Shown: positions 17,955 to 25,558 of the stretch, piece by piece | How positions within the stretch are numbered: the stretch's first letter is position 1 | Layout: each line of letters opens with the position of its first letter | Assembly: GCA_964384915.1 (NCBI GenBank) | Contig: CAYLMA010000015.1 | Location: 3,647 to 67,646 of the forward strand | From: Sulfurimicrobium sp964384915 | GTDB lineage: Bacteria > Pseudomonadota > Gammaproteobacteria > Burkholderiales > Sulfuricellaceae | Reading direction: 5' to 3' | DNA: 64,000 bases | Program-made: the position numbers and the translations under genes | The notes under the pieces: generated by a model | Told to the model about the DNA's origin: nothing | Database searches by the model: none | Seen by the model: only the letters and a program-made list of their open reading frames with translations

Positions 17955-19031
17955 GTGAACTCACCCCCCCTGGTTTTGCAAGCGTTTCGGCAGCCCGATT
18001 CGCTGATTTCCCTGAGTCTTGCTGACTGGGATCTGCTATTGCGCCAGGCGCGATCCGCCAATTTGCTGGCACGCCTCCATGTTTTGCTGGAAGAGCGCGG
18101 CCTGCTTGAAAAAGTACCGCCACAGCCCCGAGAGCACCTTGAATGGTCACACGCGACAGCCGAAAGACACACACAAGCGGTACGCTGGGAAGTAAGCCAG
18201 ATTCGAAAGGCCCTGACAAAGGCCGGAGTGCCGATTATTCTCCTCAAGGGCGCGGCCTATGTCATGGCTGATTTGCCGCCAGCCCGCGGGCGTTTTTTTA
18301 CCGACATCGACATCATGGTGCCCAAGTGCCGCCTCAATGAAGTGGAAGCCGCCTTGATGCTTCATGGCTGGGCCGCAACGCACCACGATGCCTATGACCA
18401 GCGCTACTATCGAACCTGGATGCATGAGCTGCCTCCCATGCGGCACGGCAAACGAGCAACTGTGATTGACGTTCATCATGCCATCCTGCCTGAAACTGCT
18501 GCCCTTCATCCTGAGCCAGAAAAGCTTTGTGCGGCGGCATGCGCACTGGATGGCTATGACGACCTGAAGGTATTCGCTCCTGTCGACATGGTTCTGCATA
18601 GCTCGGCTCATCTGTTCCATGATGGCGAACTGGAGAATGGCTTGCGTGATCTGGTCGATATTGACGGCTTGTTATGCCATTTCGGCAGCCTGCCCTCATT
18701 CTGGTCAGAACTTGTCGCACGCGCTCAGGAACTTGAATTGACGCGGCCGCTTTTCTACGCTCTGCGCTATGCCGCATCCTGCCTGCACACCCCCATCCCC
18801 CCCGATACGATTGAGGCAGCCAGGATTGGTTGCCCTAACCGGATCACTTTGGCACTCATGGATAGTCTCTTTGCCCGCGCGCTTTTGCCACTCCACCCAA
18901 GCAGTTCGGACGCTTTGAGCGGTGTCGCGCGCTGGATGCTTTATGTTCGTGCAAACTGGTTGCGCATGCCGCCATTATTGCTTGCGCGCCATTTGCTCCA
19001 CAAAGCCTTCGTTTCACCCAAGGCCGAATAA
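17955..19031 (+). CDS. Nucleotidyltransferase family protein of the HprK-type cassette
   Basis: The 358-residue protein resembles the uncharacterised nucleotidyltransferase family NTP_transf_5. After LLKGAAYVMADLP, the motif RFFTDIDIMVP supplies the metal-binding pair D117/D119 of the polymerase-beta-like fold; a conserved histidine-rich stretch (VDVHHAILPETAALHPE) follows. Such proteins often sit with HprK-related kinases near exosortase loci. It starts with GTG at 17955, 1 bp after the kinase stop, so the last three genes form a tight unit. The substrate is unknown; transfer of a nucleotide to a phosphorylated or peptide product is only a guess. Confidence 0.83.
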   Translation: MNSPPLVLQAFRQPDSLISLSLADWDLLLRQARSANLLARLHVLLEERGLLEKVPPQPREHLEWSHATAERHTQAVRWEVSQIRKALTKAGVPIILLKGAAYVMADLPPARGRFFTDIDIMVPKCRLNEVEAALMLHGWAATHHDAYDQRYYRTWMHELPPMRHGKRATVIDVHHAILPETAALHPEPEKLCAAACALDGYDDLKVFAPVDMVLHSSAHLFHDGELENGLRDLVDIDGLLCHFGSLPSFWSELVARAQELELTRPLFYALRYAASCLHTPIPPDTIEAARIGCPNRITLALMDSLFARALLPLHPSSSDALSGVARWMLYVRANWLRMPPLLLARHLLHKAFVSPKAE

Positions 19032-19394
19032 GAAACGCTTCTTGCGGACCATCGGGTTTTAAGATGTCGAATTTCTTTACACTTGGGTTGCGATGCGTGA
19101 AGCATCTTCTTCCTTCTTGACGATCTTTTCAATAAATACAATAAGTTGTAGTTGTTGGAATGGAAAGTGCTGGTTAATAGATCAAGAGCTGAATTGAAGT
19201 AATTGATTTCGCGGATACCGCACTAACTAGATCGTCAGGCATCCTCCGCTCACAAGCAGGCTGAGTTAAGTTTGAGTATTGATGCCATCTCTGCCGGAAT
19301 TCATTACATTCATTGTCCGCCTAAAGGCTAAAAACCTTGCCGGCGCATGAGTTGCAGAATCTTTTGAAGTAAAAAAACAAAATGGGGGGTTGCG
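19032..19394. other. Intergenic region before the lytic transglycosylase
   Basis: This 363-bp stretch after the nucleotidyltransferase contains no convincing ORF or RNA. The only recognisable element is the sigma-54-type promoter candidate at 19341, close to the downstream gene. Confidence 0.35.
19341..19356 (+). promoter_or_regulatory. Sigma-54 promoter candidate for the lytic transglycosylase
   Basis: CGGCGCA-tgag-TTGCA has the -12 TTGCA and the -24 GGC.C with exact spacing. The first T and the A of the -24 box are replaced, so it is weaker than the other candidates. It would start transcription near 19367, 28 bp before the ATG at 19395. Confidence 0.5.
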
Positions 19395-20303
19395 ATGATT
19401 TTATTAAGCAAGTCCTTGGTGGTGCTTTCAATCCTGGGTCTGTGTTGCGGTAGTGCCGAGGCCAACTTGCCCTTAAACATGCCGACGGAAGCGTCAGAGA
19501 ACTGGGACAATCCCAAAATTCTGGCGGCCCTGGCAGTCAAATACGAGCATGCTGAAGGTGTGCCGCAGGATTATCTCAAGGCCGCAGCGCTTTATTGCCG
19601 GGCCGCGCGACTGGGCTATGCCGATTCGCAGTATGCCCTGGGTTGGATGTATGCCAATGGGCGCGGTGTTTCCCGTGACGATGGCGTTGCCGCTCAATTG
19701 TTTGACATGGCGGCAGAACAGGGGCATGAATATGCGTTAAGGATGAAGCGTTTCACCCATCCTAACACTTCAACGCCCCTGCCTTCATGCTTGTTTCCTG
19801 AGAAGCAGGAGGCGCAAGAGGAAGATCCCAGCCAGGATGTGGCGGAAACCTTTCAAAATGGGCCTATTTCCAGGCTGGTGCATCAGCTGGCACCACGTTA
19901 CGAAGTAGACCCCAGGCTGGTTCTGGCGGTTATCTCAGTAGAGTCAGGGTTCAATGTACGGGCAATATCGCCTAAGAATGCACAAGGCTTGATGCAGCTT
20001 ATCCCCGAAACGGCTCAGCGCTTCCGCGTAAAGAATGCTTTCGATCCGGCGGAAAACATCAAGGGCGGCATGGCTTATCTGCAATGGTTGCTGGCGTTCT
20101 TCAAGGGCGATGTGTCGCTGGTGGTTGCGGCCTACAATGCGGGAGAAAGGGCGGTGGAGCGCTATCGCGGAATCCCCCCTTATCCCGAGACAAGGGATTA
20201 CGTGCGAAAAATCAAGCAACTCTACAGGAAGCCCACCCACCCCTACCAGTCCAGCTTGGTGGAGTCGTCGTTTGTGGCTCAGCCGGTAAACTATAGCCAG
20301 TAG
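19395..20303 (+). CDS. Lytic transglycosylase with Sel1-like repeats
   Basis: The 302-residue secreted protein has a signal peptide (hydrophobic core 5-18, cleavage near AEA at 21-23), two Sel1/TPR-like repeats (about 44-115) and a C-terminal SLT domain. Catalytic E183 sits in VISVESGFNVRAISPKNAQG, followed by GLMQLIPETAQRF and VAAYNAGERAVERY, the usual family-1 signature set. It would cleave peptidoglycan glycan strands, perhaps to let surface structures or EPS machinery through the wall. Sel1 repeats normally mediate protein contacts. It stands alone in front of the convergent epimerase gene, with its own sigma-54-type promoter candidate. Confidence 0.9.
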   Translation: MILLSKSLVVLSILGLCCGSAEANLPLNMPTEASENWDNPKILAALAVKYEHAEGVPQDYLKAAALYCRAARLGYADSQYALGWMYANGRGVSRDDGVAAQLFDMAAEQGHEYALRMKRFTHPNTSTPLPSCLFPEKQEAQEEDPSQDVAETFQNGPISRLVHQLAPRYEVDPRLVLAVISVESGFNVRAISPKNAQGLMQLIPETAQRFRVKNAFDPAENIKGGMAYLQWLLAFFKGDVSLVVAAYNAGERAVERYRGIPPYPETRDYVRKIKQLYRKPTHPYQSSLVESSFVAQPVNYSQ

Positions 20304-20368
20304 CGCGTGAATTTCTGTTTTTTAGGCAGGTTTCCGGGGTAGGCGGGATTCATTTTTTACCGGCTTAC

Positions 20369-21403
20369 TCATTTTGGAGCGAGATGGGCTACGTACCAGT
20401 CCATGGCTTGCTTGAGCCCTTCATCAATTCGATGAGTCGGTTCGAAGCCTAACAGACTGGCTGCTTTTGAGATGTCCGCCTGGGAATGGCGCACATCCCC
20501 TTCGCGAAAGTCGACGTGCTGAGGGCGATGTGTCTCAAGGTGGGGGAATTGCGGCAGGAGCAGTGTGCGCATCATTTCATAGAGCTGGTTAAGGCTGGTA
20601 CGTTCATTGAGCGCCACGTTGTAAACCTGGTTGGCAGCTTCCGGATTATCGGCCAGGGCCGCGAGCAGGTTTGCCTGAACGACGTTGTCGATAAAACAGA
20701 AATCCCTGCTGGTTTCACCGTCCCCGTTGATATACAGCGCTTGATTCTTGATGAGAGCAGCTACCCATTGGGGGATTACCGCAGCATAAGCACCATTCGG
20801 ATCCTGCCTGGGGCCAAAGATGTTGAAGTAGCGCAGCCCAATAGATTCGGTCCCATAGCATCGGGCAAAAACATCAGCGTAGAGTTCGTTTACATATTTG
20901 GTGACAGCATAAGGCGAGAGCGGCTTGCCGATCACGGATTCAACCTTGGGAAGGTCGGGATGGTCGCCATAGGTTGAACTGGACGCGGCATAAACGAAGC
21001 GTCTGACGGAGGCGTTGCGGGACGCCACCAGCATGTTCAGAAAGCCCGTAATATTGTTCTCGTTTGCCAGGATAGGGTCTTCGATAGAGCGAGGCACGGA
21101 TCCGAGAGCCGCTTCATGCAGAACAAAATCCACATTTTTACAGGCATTCGTGCAATCTTCGAGCTTACGGATGTCGCCTTCGATAAAGGTGAAATTGCGC
21201 CATGCTTCCGGGCCAACCAATTCCAGCACCTGTTCGAGGTTGTGCCTGTGGCCGGTTGAGAAATTATCCAGGCCGGTTACTTTCTGGTTCAGCTTGAGCA
21301 GGGCTTCCAGAAGATTGGAGCCGATGAAACCGGCCACCCCTGTGATCAGCCAGTGGTGCTGACGACCCCTCAAGTGCTGTTGAATATCTTGATATTTAGT
21401 CAT
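20369..21403 (-). CDS. UDP-N-acetylglucosamine 4-epimerase (WbpP/TviC-like SDR)
   Basis: A 344-residue extended short-chain dehydrogenase/reductase. The NAD-binding motif is TGVAGFIGSN (21-30), the catalytic SSST is at 141-144 and the YxxxK pair is Y165/K169 in SPYAVTKYVNELY. The extra N-terminal helix and the FGPRQDPNGAYAAVIPQWV segment fit WbpP/TviC enzymes, which interconvert UDP-GlcNAc and UDP-GalNAc (or the uronic acids). It lies 35 bp downstream of the nucleotide-sugar dehydrogenase on the same strand, so the pair would make UDP-GalNAcA-type precursors for the exopolysaccharide. Confidence 0.9.
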   Translation of the reverse strand: MTKYQDIQQHLRGRQHHWLITGVAGFIGSNLLEALLKLNQKVTGLDNFSTGHRHNLEQVLELVGPEAWRNFTFIEGDIRKLEDCTNACKNVDFVLHEAALGSVPRSIEDPILANENNITGFLNMLVASRNASVRRFVYAASSSTYGDHPDLPKVESVIGKPLSPYAVTKYVNELYADVFARCYGTESIGLRYFNIFGPRQDPNGAYAAVIPQWVAALIKNQALYINGDGETSRDFCFIDNVVQANLLAALADNPEAANQVYNVALNERTSLNQLYEMMRTLLLPQFPHLETHRPQHVDFREGDVRHSQADISKAASLLGFEPTHRIDEGLKQAMDWYVAHLAPK

Positions 21404-21438
21404 GGGCGGCGATCTCTAGTGTAGTGTTGCACGCTAAA

Positions 21439-22719
21439 CTAGAGCCTCCAGACACTGAGGCCCGCCTGGCGAAGTGCCACGTGGTCAAACTGGGATTTTA
21501 CGTCAATAAAACAGCCGTTTCCGGCCACCTTCGAATGAAAATCACTCAAGGGCCTGGCAAGAAGTTCGCTGTGGGAAACCGCGGCGATAATTGCATCCGC
21601 CTGCGGGAGGCTCTCCCACGACTCAAGCTCCAGCCCATATTCATGACGGGCTTCTTTGGCGTCGGCTACGGGGTCGTGGACATGAACTTCAATCCCATAT
21701 TCCTGGAGCTCATGAATCAGATCGGCAACTTTGGAGTTTCTCAGGTCAGGGCAGTTTTCCTTGAAGGTCAGACCGAGGACGTTGACCTTTGCCCCCCTTA
21801 CATGGAAGCCGGCTTTAATGATCTGTTTTACCGTTTGTTCCGCGACAAATTTGGCCATGCTGTCGTTGATGCGGCGGCCCGCCAGAATTACCTGGGGGAT
21901 GTAACCGATCATCTCAGCCTTATGGGTGAGATAGTAGGGGTCCACGCCGATACAGTGCCCCCCTACCAAGCCGGGGCGGAAGGGAAGAAAGTTCCATTTG
22001 GTGCCGGCAGCCTGCAACACCTCCAGGGTGTCAATGCCCAGTTTGTCGAATATGATGGCCAATTCGTTCATCAAGGCGATGTTCAGATCGCGCTGGGTAT
22101 TTTCGATCACTTTGGCGGCCTCGGCGACCTTGATGCTGGATGCGCGGTGCACGCCGGCGGTGATGATGGTTTCGTACAGTTTTGCCACTTTATCCAAAGT
22201 GTCCGCGTCATCGCCTGACACAACTTTTAGAATGGTCGTTAGGGTATGTTCTTTATCGCCAGGGTTGATGCGTTCGGGTGAAAAGCCAACGTGGAAATCT
22301 TTTTTCCATTTCATGCCGGAATGTTTTTCCAGAATCGGAATGCAGACTTCTTCAGTTGCCCCGGGGTAAACCGTGGATTCATAGGTAACGATGGCCCCGC
22401 GCTTCATATGTTTTCCGACTGTTTCGCTGGCGCCGACGAGGGGCGTGAAATCGGGCTGATGAGCGATATCTACTGGGGTGGGAACCGCAACCACGATATG
22501 ATCGGCGAGGGCTAGTTCGGCTGGATCGGTGGTGACTGTGAGGTGGCTGGCCGCCTGTAGGTCTGCGGTCGAAACTTCTCCCGTCGGGTCAACGCAGCGC
22601 TTATAATTTTCGACTTTATTATGGGACAAGTCATAGCCGATGGTCCGCTGTTTTTTCCCAAACTCAACGGCCAAGGGCAAACCCACATATCCGAGTCCCA
22701 CCACGGCGATGACGTTCAT
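21439..22719 (-). CDS. tviB: UDP-N-acetyl-D-hexosamine 6-dehydrogenase (TviB/WbpO-like)
   Basis: The 426-residue nucleotide-sugar dehydrogenase has an N-terminal NAD motif VVGLGYVGLPLAVEFGKK, the active-site cysteine C256 in GLVGGHCIGVDPYYLTHKA and the C-terminal UDP-binding domain (KVNVLGLTFKENCPDLRNSK). Similarity is to TviB/WbpO, which oxidise UDP-GlcNAc or UDP-GalNAc at C6 to the uronic acid. It is first in a two-gene minus-strand unit with the epimerase. The region upstream (22720-22911) is shared with the divergent protease gene; no sigma-54 site was found there. Confidence 0.92.
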   Translation of the reverse strand: MNVIAVVGLGYVGLPLAVEFGKKQRTIGYDLSHNKVENYKRCVDPTGEVSTADLQAASHLTVTTDPAELALADHIVVAVPTPVDIAHQPDFTPLVGASETVGKHMKRGAIVTYESTVYPGATEEVCIPILEKHSGMKWKKDFHVGFSPERINPGDKEHTLTTILKVVSGDDADTLDKVAKLYETIITAGVHRASSIKVAEAAKVIENTQRDLNIALMNELAIIFDKLGIDTLEVLQAAGTKWNFLPFRPGLVGGHCIGVDPYYLTHKAEMIGYIPQVILAGRRINDSMAKFVAEQTVKQIIKAGFHVRGAKVNVLGLTFKENCPDLRNSKVADLIHELQEYGIEVHVHDPVADAKEARHEYGLELESWESLPQADAIIAAVSHSELLARPLSDFHSKVAGNGCFIDVKSQFDHVALRQAGLSVWRL

Positions 22720-22911
22720 AATAAATATTCCCTACTTTTTATCATAAAAATTTAATCTAACAGATATCCCAACAAGCTTCAATCCTAGGCCCCTGCTATA
22801 TTTAGTTGCTTGTTCGGAATGAGGTCGCACCTGATATATGGATTATACTAACATCATTAATTGTGCAGGCTATCCAGCCTGATTTCATCCGAAACATGCA
22901 TGGAGGTGCTC

Positions 22912-23727
22912 ATGAATATCAAGGTGCCGTTGAATGCCCGAGGTGACTTATTGCCGAATTTCATTATTTTCGTAAAAAGTATTTTCATTCTGTGTGTGGG
23001 GTATTCTTTTTCTAGCCCGCTTGGGGCGGATGATCTCTCCAAAACGATTCAAATCGTCAAGCCATCTATCGTTGGAATAGGTAGTTTCCAAAAAATCCGC
23101 AGCCCTTCCTTGAGTTTTTTGGGTACGGGCTTTGCCGTAGGTGATGGTTCTTATGTGGTCACCAATGACCATGTAATTCCAAAGTTAATGGATGTCGATG
23201 GAAAGGAATCTCTTGTCGTTATCGCGGCAACAGGCGGCAAGGAACCGGAGCTTAGGGCTGCAATCCGGGTCGCCCTTGACAAGGAACACGACCTTGCACT
23301 GCTCAAAATCAGCGGCGCAGCCCTTCCGGCGTTGGAACTCGGGGACTCCGGCACGGCTCGAGAAGGCCAGGCATTTGCCTTTACCGGATTTCCTATTGGC
23401 ATGATCCTTGGATTCTATCCTGTGACCCATCGCGGGATGCTCTCTTCGATTACTCCTGTTGTCTTGCCGGCGTCAAATTCAAAACAATTGGACGTGAAAA
23501 AGCTGGCGCAACTTCAAAAATCTGCTTATACCGTGTTCCAGCTTGATGGAACGGCCTATCCTGGCAGCAGTGGCAGCCCTGTCTATGATCCGGAAACCGG
23601 GGTCGTCTATGGGGTCATCAATATGGTATTTGTAAAAGGGATGAAGGAAAGTGCTTTAAGCAATCCAAGCGGTATTACTTACGCAATTCCTGGGAATTAT
23701 GTACGCGATCTGTTGCAGCGGAAATGA
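22912..23727 (+). CDS. Trypsin-like serine protease (S1C type), exported
   Basis: A 271-residue protein with an N-terminal hydrophobic segment (about 17-35, probably a signal peptide or anchor) and a chymotrypsin-fold domain. The triad is H87 in VTNDHVIP, D127 in KEHDLALLKI and S220 in PGSSGSPV. There is no PDZ domain, unlike DegP. The ATG at 22912 is chosen because GGAGGT lies just upstream; the frame is open to a TTG at 22861. Proteases of this kind occur in exosortase loci and may process surface proteins or polymer machinery; that role is inferred from position between the UDP-sugar genes and the EPS initiating transferase. Confidence 0.87.
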   Translation: MNIKVPLNARGDLLPNFIIFVKSIFILCVGYSFSSPLGADDLSKTIQIVKPSIVGIGSFQKIRSPSLSFLGTGFAVGDGSYVVTNDHVIPKLMDVDGKESLVVIAATGGKEPELRAAIRVALDKEHDLALLKISGAALPALELGDSGTAREGQAFAFTGFPIGMILGFYPVTHRGMLSSITPVVLPASNSKQLDVKKLAQLQKSAYTVFQLDGTAYPGSSGSPVYDPETGVVYGVINMVFVKGMKESALSNPSGITYAIPGNYVRDLLQRK

Positions 23728-24141
23728 CCTTAACTGAACAATATTCGCCAGGCTTGGGCGTTGCCTTGAAAACTGTTCGAGGGAGGAATTGCTGGAGTCG
23801 CTTTTGTGTCTTTGGCCTGGCACTCAAGTAATTACAAAACAAAGCGTCATAAATATATGAATACATACTTGCTTTGAGTTGCAGGGGGTCCCGTCAATAT
23901 CTCGACACCATTGTCAAGAGTTCAGCTTTGATCTCAGCAATGGCTGCCATCTTAGCCAAATTTAACCACAACAAATCAACCTGCTATTATTTTGGCATAT
24001 TCCTTGCTGCTGCTAAGGCTGACATCAAAACTGTCTTATGCTAAGGAAGCCTGCATGGCCCTCATGGATGCCATATGAATGGTGCGTGTCACGGTTTCTT
24101 GCCGGATAGCATTGAACTTAAAAAATTGCGAGGAACAGGTA
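23728..24141. other. Intergenic region with EPS-operon promoter
   Basis: A 414-bp AT-rich region between the protease and the sugar transferase. It contains the sigma-54 candidate at 23993. A TGTCGA half-site on the minus strand (23902-23907) lies about 95 bp upstream of it, resembling half of the enhancer motif. No gene or RNA was recognised. Confidence 0.45.
23993..24008 (+). promoter_or_regulatory. Sigma-54 promoter candidate for the EPS/prsK/prsR operon
   Basis: TGGCATA-ttcc-TTGCT agrees closely with TGGCACG-N4-TTGCW and has exact spacing. The start would be near 24019, about 123 bp before the sugar transferase ATG. As prsK and prsR lie in the same run of genes, this would make the regulator autogenous. 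Confidence 0.7.
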
Positions 24142-25539
24142 ATGTTTCGTATTTCCAATCATTACGTCTCAATCACAGGCATCATTCTTTTTTTGATTGA
24201 GGTGCTCATCCTGGTGGCTTCTGTCTACTTGGGTGCTGCAATCCGTTTCTTAAGCGCTACGCAACTTTTTTCCTCCCCGTTCGCAGATCTATTCCCGGAG
24301 GCAGGCGCTTTTGCATTCGTGATGGTGTTTAGCATGACTGCACTTGGGATGTATCAACTGGATTACAGGGAGGATTTCAGGGGCACTTTGCGACGTCTCA
24401 TGCCCGCATTTGCTTTGGGATTCGGCCTCATTACCCTGGTTTTTTATTGGGCGCCTGATCTATATATCGGTCGGGGTATTTTGGGGATCGTACTGTTAAT
24501 TGCCGCCTCAGGTATCTTTTTGACACGGATCATTTTTTTCAGGTGGTCCGATCTAAGCCTCCTGGCACCGCAGATTATGATTTTGGGTGTTGGCGAGGTG
24601 GCCAAGGAATGTGGCGAGCTTGCCGAAAACAACTCCGGTCATCATAAATTCAATATCGTTGGCTTTGTTCCTGTGCCTGATGAAGAAAGCCTGGTGCCTT
24701 CTTCATTCGTTTTGCCGGTAAGTGGGTCGCTCACTGCCATGGCAAAAAAGTACAACGTGAACGAGATTGTTGTTGCGGTTCAGAACCGGCGCAGTGGAAG
24801 CTTTCCCATTCAGGAGCTTTTGGAGTGCAAGCTGAATGGGATTAAGGTGAGCGATGCGGCGACCTTTTTTGAACGTGAGATGTGCCAGATCCGTGTGGAC
24901 TCGCTCCAGCCAAGCTGGCTGGTGTTTGGGGGAGGGTTTGACCAGAGTCCTTTGCGATCCGGCATCAAAAGGAGCTTCGATGTGATCGCAAGCGTGATAC
25001 TTATGATTGCCATGTTCCCCATCATGATAATTACTGCCCTGTGCATTTTTATTGAAGATCGCAGGCCTATCCATTATAGGCAGGAAAGGGTGGGCAAGGA
25101 TGGCCGCCCTTTTATGGTATTGAAGTTCCGCAGCATGCGAAACAATGCGGAGAAGGCAGGAAAGCCGCAATGGGCAGCTGAAAACGATCCGCGCACGACG
25201 AAGGTGGGGCGGATCATTCGTAAACTGAGAATTGACGAGTTGCCGCAAATTCTTAATGTCCTCAAGGGGGAAATGAGTTTTGTCGGGCCTCGACCGGAAA
25301 GGCCCTATTTTGTGAAACAACTCTGCGAGCAAATACCCTATTACAACGTCAGGCACAGCATCAAGCCGGGAATCACCGGCTGGGCCCAGGTGCGTTATCA
25401 ATATGGCGCATCGGTTGAGGATGCCCTGCAAAAGCTCCAATACGACCTGTACTATGTTAAAAACAACAGCCTGTTCCTGGATATAATTATTTTGATTGAT
25501 ACAGTTCAGGTCGTCCTGTTTGGCAAGGGCGGGAGATGA
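24142..25539 (+). CDS. EPS undecaprenyl-phosphate sugar phosphotransferase of the XrtA/PEP-CTERM type
   Basis: The 465-residue polyprenyl-phosphate sugar-1-phosphate transferase has four N-terminal membrane helices, a CoA-binding-like middle domain (MILGVGEVAKECGEL), a fifth helix and the catalytic bacterial sugar transferase domain. Catalytic-domain landmarks are KRSFDVIASV, RQERVGKDGRPFMVLKFRSM, IDELPQILNVLKGEMSFVGP and RPERPYFV. It loads the first sugar onto undecaprenyl phosphate to start EPS repeat synthesis at the inner membrane. The ATG at 24142 is preferred over 24079 because GAGGAACAG precedes it. prsK begins 19 bp after its stop. Confidence 0.92.
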   Translation: MFRISNHYVSITGIILFLIEVLILVASVYLGAAIRFLSATQLFSSPFADLFPEAGAFAFVMVFSMTALGMYQLDYREDFRGTLRRLMPAFALGFGLITLVFYWAPDLYIGRGILGIVLLIAASGIFLTRIIFFRWSDLSLLAPQIMILGVGEVAKECGELAENNSGHHKFNIVGFVPVPDEESLVPSSFVLPVSGSLTAMAKKYNVNEIVVAVQNRRSGSFPIQELLECKLNGIKVSDAATFFEREMCQIRVDSLQPSWLVFGGGFDQSPLRSGIKRSFDVIASVILMIAMFPIMIITALCIFIEDRRPIHYRQERVGKDGRPFMVLKFRSMRNNAEKAGKPQWAAENDPRTTKVGRIIRKLRIDELPQILNVLKGEMSFVGPRPERPYFVKQLCEQIPYYNVRHSIKPGITGWAQVRYQYGASVEDALQKLQYDLYYVKNNSLFLDIIILIDTVQVVLFGKGGR

Positions 25540-25558
25540 TTTCGGAACGCGGTTTTCC

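Noticed and set aside
23891..23907. A reverse-oriented enhancer motif upstream of the EPS transferase
   Set aside because: Only the TGTCGA half matches, though the distance (about 95 bp) fits; not strong enough for a feature.
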